Assembly: GCA_958296165.1 (NCBI GenBank)
Contig: OY282447.1
Span: 124,001-188,000 of the forward strand
DNA: 64,000 nucleotides
Direction of reading: 5' to 3'
Source of the DNA: an uncultured Pseudomonadales bacterium
GTDB lineage: Bacteria > Pseudomonadota > Gammaproteobacteria > Pseudomonadales > Azotimanducaceae
Every line of letters starts with the position of its first letter. Position 1 is the first letter of the stretch. Both the position numbers and the translations under genes were made by a program. A model generated the notes under the pieces. The model did no database searches, was not told the origin of the DNA, and saw only the letters and a list, made by a program, of their open reading frames with translations. Below, in pieces: positions 34,426 to 42,745 of the stretch.

Positions 34426-35250
34426 AAACAGACAAGCATGAAAGAGGAGGGGGTGCCCGCGGCAAACATCCATGTGCATGGTCCGGGGATCACGAACCAG
34501 CGCGTGCTCGGTCCGCACGGCATCCTGACCCACCCGGACAACGCCGCCCTGCGCGCCGAGACCCTGGTGGTGAACCGGTCGGTACGACCCGCCTTCAATG
34601 CGCTTGCTGTGCAGCCCATCGCCGCGCACAACATCATATTTGTGGCGAGTGCCGGCAACCTTGATCCCGACATCGTGGCGTGCGGTCCGACTGACCCGCG
34701 CATCCGTGATTTCTGGCGGTCTGACCATCCGTACTTCTCCTGTGGTGGCGGTCGCGGTAGCACCTATGCCAACACCATGGCCGCGGTCAGAACCGGCAGG
34801 GTGCTGATGGCGACCGCGGCGGTGCGCGAACAGGACGGCACGGTCGTGCCGAATACCGGTGTCCTGATGTGCGGCGACACCAGGGAGCAGTGCTTCGCGG
34901 TGGAGCAGTCGGAGGTCACCTCGGCATCGGCAGCAGCACTCAGCGCGGCGGTGTTCCACCTCTTCCAGACCTATGAGGATGCGGATGATGTGGTACACGC
35001 CCTGAAGAGCTGCACGGAAGATATCGGGGAGCCCGGTGTTGACCGTGAATTCGGTCAGGGACTCGTTGACTTTCGTTGCACTGAAGCGATGCTGCCGGTT
35101 GTTGATCGGTGATCGTTCTTCTTTCGCCTGACAGGACGACTTGCGCCAAGGCAGCTTCGCCTTCGAAGCGCACACCTGGCGACCGTTCCGAGGCGTTCTC
35201 GAACGACCGCCGCAGCGCCCTTTCCGTCCACCGCAGCCGATATTGCCGTC

Positions 35251-35586
35251 CTATGGTGGGCTTGGCGGTTTGGGTATTCTCGTATGCTTCATCCGCAACG
35301 CGACCGTGATGACATACAGCGCAAGCACGGTGATTGCGTTAAGAGCCAAATAGACCACACGTGCCATGTCATCGGCATGCAAGTAGGCGGTGACAAGCGA
35401 ACACCCCACGACTGACACGACGGGCAACGCAGTCACAATCGAGAGCGCTACGCCCCAAGAGCCGCTTGCCGGCCCCCTTCCGACGATGGCTCCGAAAATC
35501 GCCACTGCAAGAGCACACGTTATATACATCTGCATTGGCGGGAAAATGACAGATAGATGCGTCGCCGACCAATCGCCAATGTTCAC
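35251..35586 (-). CDS. Small membrane protein paired with PLD-like protein 2
   Basis: From a GTG at 35586 that overlaps the upstream stop as GTGA, the product has 111 residues, matching its 110-residue counterpart at 30510-30842. About three hydrophobic segments are visible (20-36, 45-65, 76-97), and PPMQMY near residue 17 is the shared element. The frame extends further upstream, but the coupled start is preferred. Its family is unrecognised. Confidence 0.6.
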   Translation of the reverse strand: MNIGDWSATHLSVIFPPMQMYITCALAVAIFGAIVGRGPASGSWGVALSIVTALPVVSVVGCSLVTAYLHADDMARVVYLALNAITVLALYVITVALRMKHTRIPKPPSPP

Positions 35587-36176
35587 GCGATCTGCGCCTC
35601 CGCGAATTCGCTGTCGAAGCGTCGAATATGGTCCCCGAACGCTCTTTCGCAAGCCTTCTTGGGCGCACTCTGGAACTCATATATCCAAATGTCCCTGTCC
35701 GTGCTTCCTTCATCATGTTCTGAGAAGTATCCCATGCGCTTGTCTGCGATCTTGTAGTGGACGTCGCCTACTGGTCTGCCGCGCCTTCGGTACCGAATTT
35801 GCAGCTGGTCGCGGCGTGTCTTCGCCAGATTTAGGATTTTCAACTGGACGCCAGGGTTGTTGAACAAGATACGCACTTTCAGTTCCGGCTTGTCTTTGAG
35901 CCTGCGCTCCAATGCTTCCAGCACGTGTTCGTTGTTGTAGATGGAACCTGGAACATCGTCGCCATCGTCGTGAACTACCATTCGTTCGTCGGCTTCTCCC
36001 AGCACGCGCATGAAGTATACGACGGCCTTTTCACCGCTGTTCCGATCTTCAATGATGTTCCCGCCACGGCTTAGACATTGCCAACAAGCATAGCCGGTCG
36101 TCACCAAGACGACTACGACGCTGACGATCCCCAACGCGATGACGACTATCGCACCGATGTGTTCTGCCATTTCCAA
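35583..36176 (-). CDS. Membrane-anchored PLD-like protein (paralogue 2)
   Basis: 197 residues with one N-terminal transmembrane helix (about 7-30). The soluble part parallels paralogue 1: VVHDDGDDVPGSIYNNEHVLEALERR near 67, LKVRILFN near 100, VHYKIADKRMGYFSEH near 139 (H-x-K-x2-D plus a following acidic/His stretch). Overall identity to paralogue 1 is low and concentrated in these blocks, so the duplication is old or the units arrived independently. It is transcribed opposite to the array copies. Confidence 0.7.
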   Translation of the reverse strand: MEMAEHIGAIVVIALGIVSVVVVLVTTGYACWQCLSRGGNIIEDRNSGEKAVVYFMRVLGEADERMVVHDDGDDVPGSIYNNEHVLEALERRLKDKPELKVRILFNNPGVQLKILNLAKTRRDQLQIRYRRRGRPVGDVHYKIADKRMGYFSEHDEGSTDRDIWIYEFQSAPKKACERAFGDHIRRFDSEFAEAQIA

Positions 36177-36488
36177 TACCTCCTTCCATCTGTGATCGGC
36201 CGCATTGCCACTTGACGCGCGTCGGTGGTCGGTTTGCCGACTCGACTGTCGTTCGGACTGGTGTTGACAGACACGCTCGTGACGGCATTTGGAAGGCCGT
36301 GCCGCTGATTGTGTTGGGCGGGCGCCTCCGCTAGCATCGTCCTTTCCAATCGCGGTGCGACATGCAGCTTACATAAACTAGCGTTTGAATAATACAAGCC
36401 CTATCGGCTCCGGGCGGCTTGCAGCGGGACGGGTGGGCACTGGAAAGGGTGCGACCGCACGCCGTGCTTCCACCTGCGCGACGATGGC
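36177..36488. other. Divergent intergenic region between PLD-like unit 2 and copy 5
   Basis: About 310 bases carrying the promoter of the minus-strand PLD-like unit. No open frame here looks coding. GGAGGTATTGGAAATGGCAG on the minus strand at 36170-36185 includes the ribosome site for the PLD-like gene. Confidence 0.45.
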
Positions 36489-36635
36489 TCGATGTCCCAC
36501 GTCCTTTGCGGAGGCCGCCGAGCGGCAAGTGTTGCGCGGAGCCGGGCACCCTGCGCGACACGCTTTCCGCTGACCTACAATCGTCGTAAAGCCGCCCCGC
36601 GCAGAACAAGAGCCCGAAGGAGGCGAGCCGACCCA
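36489..36635 (+). promoter_or_regulatory. Class B leader of array copy 5
   Basis: Begins TCGATGTCCCACGTCC like copy 2 and continues with the shared class B block. TACAAT is at 36576-36581, and GAAGGAGG lies upstream of the ATG. Confidence 0.5.
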
Positions 36636-39212
36636 ATGCACACACGAACAGCAGGCATCCTGCCTGTTTTCCTGCTGACCGCGGCACTCGCGGGCGGCGA
36701 AACGCAGACGGTGCCGCTGTTCGCTCCGGCGGACGACGGCGTCCGGCAGGGATTCGCGCGGGTCGTGAACCTCTCGAACCGCAGCGGCACGGTCTCCGTC
36801 CGCGCCTACGACGATGCCGGCGTCCTGCGCCGGACTTCGTTCCGCATCGCCGCATCCGCGGTGCATCACTTCAACTCGGACGACCTGGAGAACGGCAGCA
36901 CCGCCAAAGGCATCGCCGGCATCGGCAACGGCACCGGCAACTGGCGTCTCCTGCTGGACAGCGATCTGGCAATCACGGCTGCCGCGTACCTGCGCACCGA
37001 CGACGGCTTTCTCACCGCGATGAACGCAACGGTGGACAGGGGGCCGGACGGGGTCCACCGGGTCATGACCTTCAATCCCGCCTCGAACGCGGACCGGGAG
37101 AGCATGCTCCGGCTGGCCAACCTGTCGGATCGGGCGGCGACGGCGACCGTGCGGGGCGTCGACGACGGCGGCGCGCCGGGGGACCGTCCCGTGACGGTCG
37201 CGCTCCGCCCGAACGGCGCCGCCACCCTGACCGCGAAGGAACTGGAGGACGGCGGGCTCGGCGACGGCAGCGGCAAGTGGCGCCTGCTCGTCACGGCGCC
37301 GGAGACGATCGCCGTCATGTCCCTCATGAGCACCGGAACCGGCCACCTGACCAACCTCTCCTCGGCGCCGGAAGGCACCGCCGTCCCGCTGTTCACCGCC
37401 GCCACGGCGGGCAGACAGAGTTTCGTGCGGATCGTCAACCGGTCGGCGGAAGCGGGAACCGTGGTGGCATACGCCACGGACGACTCGGGCGCCCGATACC
37501 ATGGCTACGAGCCGGCGTTCACCCTCCCCGTCGGCGCCAATCAGGCGCTGCACTTCAACTCCGACGACCTGGAGAACGGCAACGCCGACAAGGGCATCGA
37601 GGGCGTCGGCAGCGGCGCCGGCCACTGGCGGCTGCGCTTCTCCAGCAACAGGGACATCCAGGTTCTCGCCTACATGCGCACCGAGGACGGCTTTCTCACC
37701 GCGCTGCACGACGTGGTGGGCTATCCGGGACGGGAGCACCAGGTGCCCATGCTCAACCCGGGCAGCAACGCCGACCGGGAGAGCAGCCTGCGGATCGTCA
37801 ACGCCACGGATGCCGCGACCTCAATCACCATCCGCGGCTACGACGACCGCAATGCCGAAGGCGACCGTACGGTACGCGTCACCCTGCGGGGCAACGAGGC
37901 GAAGACCTTCACCGCCAGACAGCTGGAGGACATGGGACTCGGCGACGGCAGCGGCAAATGGCGGCTGCTCGTCACGGCGAGCAATCCCGTCACGCTGATG
38001 TCGCTCATGAGCACGAAGACCGGTCACCTGACCAACCTCTCCTACACGCCGGACGGCACCCGGGTCATCATCAAACCCGTGACGGCATCGTTCAGCTACG
38101 AGGAGGACGACGGCATCCCGTTCGGCATTCGCTTTGACGCCACCGCGTCCAACGGCGACATCGTCGACTACGCCTGGGACTTCGGGGAGGACAGCCGGTG
38201 GGTTGACGCCACGACCGGCACCGGTCCGACCCCCCTGTTTGTCTACGACAGTACCTGGTTCTTCGCGAACACCCGGGGCGCTCACCTCGGCTACGAGGGC
38301 CGCTACCCCGCCACGGCGACCTACCCGGTCACCCTGACCGTTACCGACCGCTCCGGCGCCACAGACACCCACGCCAAGCAGATCGTCGTGACCAACACCC
38401 TGTCCTTCGCCGGCATGCGCGACCTCATCGGCCGCATCGCCGCCGGCGGCGGGCACCGTGGGAAACTCATCATCTCGGAATTGGGTATCGGCGAGGCGTT
38501 TGAGGGCAGCCATGCCCAGCGGACGGTGTATGTGAGCATGAAAGAGGAGGGCGTGCCGGCGGCGAGTATCGTAGTGCACGGTCCGGGGATCACGAACCGG
38601 CGCGCGTTCGGTTCGCTCGGCATCCTGACCCACCCGGACAACGCCGCCCTGCGCGCCGAGACCCTGGTGGTGAACCGGTCGGTACTGCCCGCCTTCAGTA
38701 GGCTTGAGGTGGAGCCCATCTCCGCGCACAACATCATATTTGTGGCGAGTGCGGGCAACCTTAATCCCGACATCGCGGCGTGCGGTCCGACCGACCCGCG
38801 CATCCGTGATTTCTGGCGGTCCGACCATCCGTACTTCTCCTGTGAGGGGGATCGCAGTCCGATCTATACCGACACCATGGGCGCAGTCAGGACCGGCAAG
38901 GCGCTGATGGCGACCGCGGCGGTCCGCAGGCAGGACGGCACGGTCGTGCCGAATACCGGTGTCCTGATGTGCGGCGACACCAGGGAGCAGTGCTTCGCGG
39001 TGGAGCAGTCGGAGGTCACCTCGGCATCGGCGCCGGCACTCAGCGCGGCGGTGTTCCACCTCTTCCAGACCTACGAGGATGCGGATGATGTGGTGCGCGC
39101 GCTGAAGTCGTGCGCGACGGATATCGGGGAGCCCGGAGTTGACCGTGAATTCGGCCAGGGACTCGTCGACTTCCGCTGCACGGAAGCGATGATGCCGGTT
39201 GTTGAGCGCTAG
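36636..39212 (+). CDS. Array copy 5: secreted A-B-A-B module / PKD / subtilase-like protein (intact)
   Basis: 858 residues with the same layout as copy 2. The modules and PKD-like domain are nearly identical to copy 4 (shared NADKGIEGVGSGAGHW). The C-terminal domain is a distinct variant: ELGIGEAFEGSHAQRTV, FVASAGNLNPDI, CGDTREQC, VTSASAPALSAAV, EPGVDREFGQGLVDF. Because the C-terminal domain varies while the repeats are homogenised, it may be the specificity part. The downstream flank resembles that of copy 1. Coding from the ATG at 36636 is supported by GAAGGAGG. Confidence 0.8.
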   Translation: MHTRTAGILPVFLLTAALAGGETQTVPLFAPADDGVRQGFARVVNLSNRSGTVSVRAYDDAGVLRRTSFRIAASAVHHFNSDDLENGSTAKGIAGIGNGTGNWRLLLDSDLAITAAAYLRTDDGFLTAMNATVDRGPDGVHRVMTFNPASNADRESMLRLANLSDRAATATVRGVDDGGAPGDRPVTVALRPNGAATLTAKELEDGGLGDGSGKWRLLVTAPETIAVMSLMSTGTGHLTNLSSAPEGTAVPLFTAATAGRQSFVRIVNRSAEAGTVVAYATDDSGARYHGYEPAFTLPVGANQALHFNSDDLENGNADKGIEGVGSGAGHWRLRFSSNRDIQVLAYMRTEDGFLTALHDVVGYPGREHQVPMLNPGSNADRESSLRIVNATDAATSITIRGYDDRNAEGDRTVRVTLRGNEAKTFTARQLEDMGLGDGSGKWRLLVTASNPVTLMSLMSTKTGHLTNLSYTPDGTRVIIKPVTASFSYEEDDGIPFGIRFDATASNGDIVDYAWDFGEDSRWVDATTGTGPTPLFVYDSTWFFANTRGAHLGYEGRYPATATYPVTLTVTDRSGATDTHAKQIVVTNTLSFAGMRDLIGRIAAGGGHRGKLIISELGIGEAFEGSHAQRTVYVSMKEEGVPAASIVVHGPGITNRRAFGSLGILTHPDNAALRAETLVVNRSVLPAFSRLEVEPISAHNIIFVASAGNLNPDIAACGPTDPRIRDFWRSDHPYFSCEGDRSPIYTDTMGAVRTGKALMATAAVRRQDGTVVPNTGVLMCGDTREQCFAVEQSEVTSASAPALSAAVFHLFQTYEDADDVVRALKSCATDIGEPGVDREFGQGLVDFRCTEAMMPVVER

Positions 39213-39374
39213 TGCTTCAGCCGAAAGCCCCGCCGCGCTCTCCTTGCGTACGATTGCTTTCTCCCGCCCCGCTTCCGTTGGAGAGGCGGCCGCAGCCATC
39301 GCCGTTTGACCTCGAGGCCACATTCGCTTTCAATGCGCCGCTCGCAGGCACGGGGCAGAAGGGGAAGGAAGGGC

Positions 39375-39803
39375 ATGGCGAAACAGGGCGTGGTGCCGGA
39401 CGACCTAACGCGACCGTTTTGGGAAGCCGCCAACGACGAGCGGCTGGTGATTCAGAACTGCGCCGTCTGCAACCGCCTCCAACATCCTCCCGCGCGGCGC
39501 TGCCATCAATGCGGTTCAAACGCGCATCTCGAATGGAAGCAGATGTGCGGGCGCGCCACCGTCTACAACTACGGCGTGGTTCACGACTGCCCGATCCGGC
39601 TGCTGCAAGAGGATCAGCCGTTCAACGTTGCCGTGGTGATGCTGGAGGAAGACCCGGGCATCCAAATGTACTCCCATCTGCCCGGCACGCCCGTTGACGC
39701 AGTGCCGGTAGGCGCCCGCGTTGAAGTGATCTTCGAGGCCACCGCGAACGGCCAGAAGGTGCCGGAATGGCGCGTCGTCCACAGCGCCGGCAGCAATCGA
39801 TGA
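39375..39803 (+). CDS. DUF35 OB-fold protein with zinc ribbon (ChsH2-like)
   Basis: 142 residues. The rubredoxin-like zinc ribbon is seen as CAVCNRLQHPPARRCHQCG (two CxxC pairs, about 29-47), followed by the OB-fold (GRATVYNYGVVHD, FNVAVVMLEEDPGIQMY). Such proteins bind acyl-CoA and pair with thiolase-like enzymes. GGAAGGAA precedes the ATG. Its TGA overlaps the thiolase ATG, so the two form a complex-encoding operon. Confidence 0.85.
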   Translation: MAKQGVVPDDLTRPFWEAANDERLVIQNCAVCNRLQHPPARRCHQCGSNAHLEWKQMCGRATVYNYGVVHDCPIRLLQEDQPFNVAVVMLEEDPGIQMYSHLPGTPVDAVPVGARVEVIFEATANGQKVPEWRVVHSAGSNR

Positions 39804-41122
39804 GTACGCCGACCGCTCCCTATTCAATGTATCGGCCCAAAGAAGGTTTGGGGCCTTGGGAACATAGAGGCAAAGTTGCCGCGGTGGGAATCGGCCACTC
39901 GCCCACCGCCAGGCGTTGGGACGGCCGCCCGGAACACAGCGTTGGCGGCATCAGCTTGATGGCTCTGCGCCGCGCCATCGAAGACGCCGGCGTGGCCGCC
40001 GACCAGATCGACGGCTTGGTGATGGACCCAGTCACCACCACCGGCGCGTATTGGCCGCAAGGCAAGCCCATCCCCAACGACATGCTGGCCGTCTTCAAGG
40101 CCACCGACGATCCGCTCGACGGCATCGCCAAGCTGAGTGCCGATTGGATTCTGAACAACATGCCGGAACTCACCAACGTGCGGTTCACGATGTACGGCCC
40201 AGGCTGCATGTCGAACGCCATCTGCGTGGCCGCGCAAGCGGTCGGCGACGGCCTAACGCACACTTGCCTGGTGCTGAAGAGCTGGCACAACTTCGCCGGC
40301 CGCTACTATCAAGGCGGCGCCAACGCCGGCAACGCGATCCCTGGTTCCGCCGCATTGCGGGCGCTGTGGGGCACGCCAGCCTGCTACGGCACCGCGCTGC
40401 AATTCGCCGAATACTGCCGCAAGTACGGCAAGCATCACGACATGATGGCGCCGTTCATCGAGAACTCGCGCAACAACGGCCTGAAGTTTCCGGAAGGCTA
40501 TTGGGCGCAGCACCGCCCGGAGCAGATCACTGCCGAGGACTACAAGGCGGCGCGCTGGATTGCCAAACCCGCCAACCTATTCGACAACGATCTGCCGATC
40601 ATGGTCTCGGCCGCCTACCTCTACACCACCGCCGAGCGGGCGCGGGACATGACGCAGAAGCCGGTCTACATCCTCAACCACGCATTGAGCGATGGCCGCC
40701 CGCGCAGCCTCACGCCCACGCTGGACGAGGTAGAGGCGGAGACCGCCCGCACCGCGCGCAAGATTTACGAAGGCGCCGGCATTTGCGCGGCCGACCTCTC
40801 GTTCGAGAACATGTACGACGGCTTTCCGCAGTTCCACCAATTCCACATCGAAGGCCTAGGCTATCGCGGCCTGCAGTTCGGCGACGCGCTCGATTTCTAC
40901 CAAGGCGACATCGGCATCCACGGCCCCAACCCCATCCTGCCGAGCGGCGGCAACATCGGCTGCGGCCGCAGCCGCTTCTGGATGCACACCGACTGCATCC
41001 AGCAATTGCAGGGCCGCGCTGGCGCAAGGCAGGTGACGGGCGTGAAGCCGGAAGTGGCCGTATCCGGCGGGCCGATGCCGCTCGGCGGCCATTTCACGGT
41101 GTGGAGCGCGACGCCAGACTGA
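39800..41122 (+). CDS. Thiolase-fold protein (SCP2/lipid-transfer type), DUF35 partner
   Basis: 440 residues of the thiolase superfamily: KVAAVGIGHSPTARR at the start, GVAADQIDGLVMD near 75, YGPGCMSNAICVAAQAV near 135 with the nucleophile-position Cys, and a Gly-rich end (LPSGGNIGCGRSRFWMHT, SGGPMPLGGHF). With a DUF35 subunit this is the arrangement of Ltp2-ChsH2 type retro-aldol enzymes in steroid side-chain degradation. A steroid substrate is inference. It starts within the DUF35 stop (ATGA). Confidence 0.8.
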   Translation: MSTPTAPYSMYRPKEGLGPWEHRGKVAAVGIGHSPTARRWDGRPEHSVGGISLMALRRAIEDAGVAADQIDGLVMDPVTTTGAYWPQGKPIPNDMLAVFKATDDPLDGIAKLSADWILNNMPELTNVRFTMYGPGCMSNAICVAAQAVGDGLTHTCLVLKSWHNFAGRYYQGGANAGNAIPGSAALRALWGTPACYGTALQFAEYCRKYGKHHDMMAPFIENSRNNGLKFPEGYWAQHRPEQITAEDYKAARWIAKPANLFDNDLPIMVSAAYLYTTAERARDMTQKPVYILNHALSDGRPRSLTPTLDEVEAETARTARKIYEGAGICAADLSFENMYDGFPQFHQFHIEGLGYRGLQFGDALDFYQGDIGIHGPNPILPSGGNIGCGRSRFWMHTDCIQQLQGRAGARQVTGVKPEVAVSGGPMPLGGHFTVWSATPD

Positions 41123-41143
41123 CAGCAAGGCCAAGGCAGGCAC

Positions 41144-41518
41144 ATGATTCTGATCAGCTTCGACATCGACGGCACGCTGGTGGTCGGCGACCCGCCGGGC
41201 ATCCTCGAGGTGGATCTAGTACGCGCAGCGAAGAACCAAGGCCTGCTGGTAGGCAGCTGTTCCGATCGACCCATCAGCGCTCAGCGAGCCCTGTGGAAAC
41301 AGCATGGCATCGAGGTGGATTTCACCGTCTCGAAGCACATGCTGGCGGACGTCAAGGCGCAGTTCGAGGCGGCCGTGTACTACCATGTTGGCGACCGCGA
41401 AGATTTGGACAAGCGGCCGGCCGAACGAGCCGGTTTCGAGTTCCTATGGCCGCACGAAGCGCTCGAGATGCCTTGGCTAAGTCGCGGATCTTGCGGTGCC
41501 GCGACGAAACAGCGGTAG
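41144..41518 (+). CDS. Small HAD-like hydrolase
   Basis: 124 residues. HAD motif I is FDIDGTLV at 6-13, motif II-like GSCSDRPIS near 39, a Lys in SKHMLADVK, and motif IV HVGDREDLDKR near 80. It has the core only, with no cap domain, and so is shorter than most HAD phosphatases; it may act on a large substrate. The last residues after PHEALEMPW look poorly constrained. Confidence 0.7.
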   Translation: MILISFDIDGTLVVGDPPGILEVDLVRAAKNQGLLVGSCSDRPISAQRALWKQHGIEVDFTVSKHMLADVKAQFEAAVYYHVGDREDLDKRPAERAGFEFLWPHEALEMPWLSRGSCGAATKQR

Positions 41519-41524
41519 GCCAAC

Positions 41525-41590
41525 AATAGGCAAGCGTGGGAAGTAAGCGTTGGAGGCAAGTGTGGGAAGTAAGCGTGGGAAGCAAGCGTG
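41525..41590 (+). repeat. Short imperfect tandem repeats next to tRNA-Asn
   Basis: Units close to GTGGGAAGTAAGC / GTGGGAAGCAAGC are repeated about four times just downstream of the tRNA 3' end. They may be slippage products or remnants of recombination at the tRNA. Confidence 0.5.
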
Positions 41591-41594
41591 AAAG

Positions 41595-41671
41595 AGGTGG
41601 CTCCGCCTGCTGGGCTCGAACCAGCGACCCGCTGATTAACAGTCAGCTGCTCTACCAAACTGAGCTAAGGC
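41595..41671 (-). tRNA. tRNA-Asn (GTT)
   Basis: On the minus strand a full cloverleaf is visible. The acceptor stem is TCCGCCT/AGGCGGA, followed by the D-arm TAGCTCAGTTTGGTAGAGC. The anticodon stem GCTGA/TCAGC encloses CTGTTAA (anticodon GTT), and the T-arm GCTGG-TTCGAGC-CCAGC completes it. The discriminator is G and CCA is encoded (41595-41597). Confidence 0.95.
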
Positions 41672-41751
41672 GGAATGTATTGAGCCGTTAATTGTACTCG
41701 CGCCAAGCGCTAGCGCAATGGTGATTTGTTGTTGGTCGACGGGAGGAGCGG

Positions 41752-42717
41752 ATGGATCGGGCGTTGCGTGAGGCAATCGGGGCTCGCGAACTAGAGACGA
41801 GCCGAACGCTCCTTCTGCGTCAGGCGGCGAAGAGCCGAGCGGCAATCGGATTGGGCGATCACTCCAGCTTGACCGCCTTGCAGCTGGCAGCGCTGCACGA
41901 CGACGAGGCGGCAGAAGCGCTGCTCGCGCAAGGGGTCGATTGCGACCTGCACAGCGCTTGCGCGTTGGGGCGCACGGCCGAAATCGAGCGCTTGGCCGCA
42001 CCGTCCAATTGCGCCATCCTCGCCGAACACCTTACGCCCATGGGCTTCGCGTTGGTGCGAGCGCGGCTGGATTCTGTACAGGCGCTCTTGCGCGCGGACG
42101 ACGACGCCAATCGAACCTTGCCGCGGGTGGGCTTCTTCGTTTGGGAGTTGGAGGCACTGGCCGCCGGGCACGGCCATTGGCAGCCGTTGCATGCGGCCTG
42201 CGTCCACGGCTATGCGGCGGATGCGCCCCGCATGGTTAGCGCGTTACTCGCCGCCGGCGCGGACATCAACGCGCCATGCCCTTTGGGAGATCGCCCCATC
42301 CACCTTGCCGCCACCTACAACTGGCTGCCCGTGCTGGAAACCCTACTCGCCCAAGGCGCTGCGGTGGATTCGCCTACCGCGCCATCGCCGGATGTCATAT
42401 GGCGCATGTCGTCGCCGGCAGGATCGGTCCCCGCGCATGGACAAACTCCCTTGGCGGTGGCAGCGCGAGAAGGAATGGCAGACGCCTGCCGGCTGCTGCT
42501 TCGTCACGGCGCCGATCCGAACGCGCGAGACAGCAACCAGTCGAGCGTCCTGCACGCAGCGGCACGGCCTTGGTGGCGGCAAAACGCGGCGGTAGCGCAG
42601 CTGCTTCTGGAAGCCGGCGCCGACCGCTTGGCTCGCGACAAGGACGGCCACACGCCGGAGGATCTAGCCGCGGCCGCCGACTACCGCGAGACGGCGGCGC
42701 TGTTGGCGCGGTTCTAG
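41752..42717 (+). CDS. Ankyrin-repeat protein
   Basis: 321 residues with degenerate repeats at the start and clear ankyrin units later: HWQPLHAACVHGYAADAPRMVSALLAAGADINAP (about 140-173), then RPIHLAATYNWLPVLETLLAQGAAV, TPLAVAAREGMADACRLLLRHGADPNAR, and SVLHAAARPWWRQNAAVAQLLLEAGAD. No signal peptide is seen. It is presumably a cytoplasmic protein-interaction scaffold with unknown partner. Confidence 0.85.
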   Translation: MDRALREAIGARELETSRTLLLRQAAKSRAAIGLGDHSSLTALQLAALHDDEAAEALLAQGVDCDLHSACALGRTAEIERLAAPSNCAILAEHLTPMGFALVRARLDSVQALLRADDDANRTLPRVGFFVWELEALAAGHGHWQPLHAACVHGYAADAPRMVSALLAAGADINAPCPLGDRPIHLAATYNWLPVLETLLAQGAAVDSPTAPSPDVIWRMSSPAGSVPAHGQTPLAVAAREGMADACRLLLRHGADPNARDSNQSSVLHAAARPWWRQNAAVAQLLLEAGADRLARDKDGHTPEDLAAAADYRETAALLARF

Positions 42718-42745
42718 CTGCTGCGCTCGCAGCAGGCGCGCCGAA

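Larger units (their letters stand above)
33036..34436 (-). mobile_element. IS110-family insertion sequence (1401 bp)
   Basis: Boundaries come from comparison with the uninterrupted copies: GTGAG|CATG in copy 2 (24076-24084) becomes GTGAG|TATCCGTG on the left and ACAAG|CATG on the right. An AG dinucleotide (CT on the element's strand) is present at both junctions, as expected for an IS110/IS621-type core. There are no terminal inverted repeats and no longer target duplication. It contains one transposase gene and a roughly 200-base non-coding left end. Confidence 0.85.
31138..35112 (+). pseudogene. Array copy 4, split by an IS110-family insertion
   Basis: The 5' part (31138-33035) and 3' part (34437-35112) together total 2574 bases, exactly an 857-residue frame like copy 2. 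Only the IS110 element therefore disrupts the gene. The break falls in the C-terminal domain just after the FEGSHAQQTVYVS segment. The N-terminal half matches copies 2 and 5. The final 200 bases mix copy 2 sequence with copy 1 or 5 type (VHALKSCTEDIGEPG, EAMLPVVDR), showing gene conversion. IS excision would restore the gene. Confidence 0.85.

Noticed and set aside
16081-36635. CRISPR array, because similar blocks recur upstream of each copy
   Set aside because: The blocks are over 100 bases, several kb apart and part of gene leaders; no short spaced repeats or cas genes are present.
41525-41671. Genomic-island attachment site at tRNA-Asn
   Set aside because: The short repeats beside the tRNA do not duplicate its 3' end, and no integrase is adjacent; no second copy of the tRNA end was noticed in the window.
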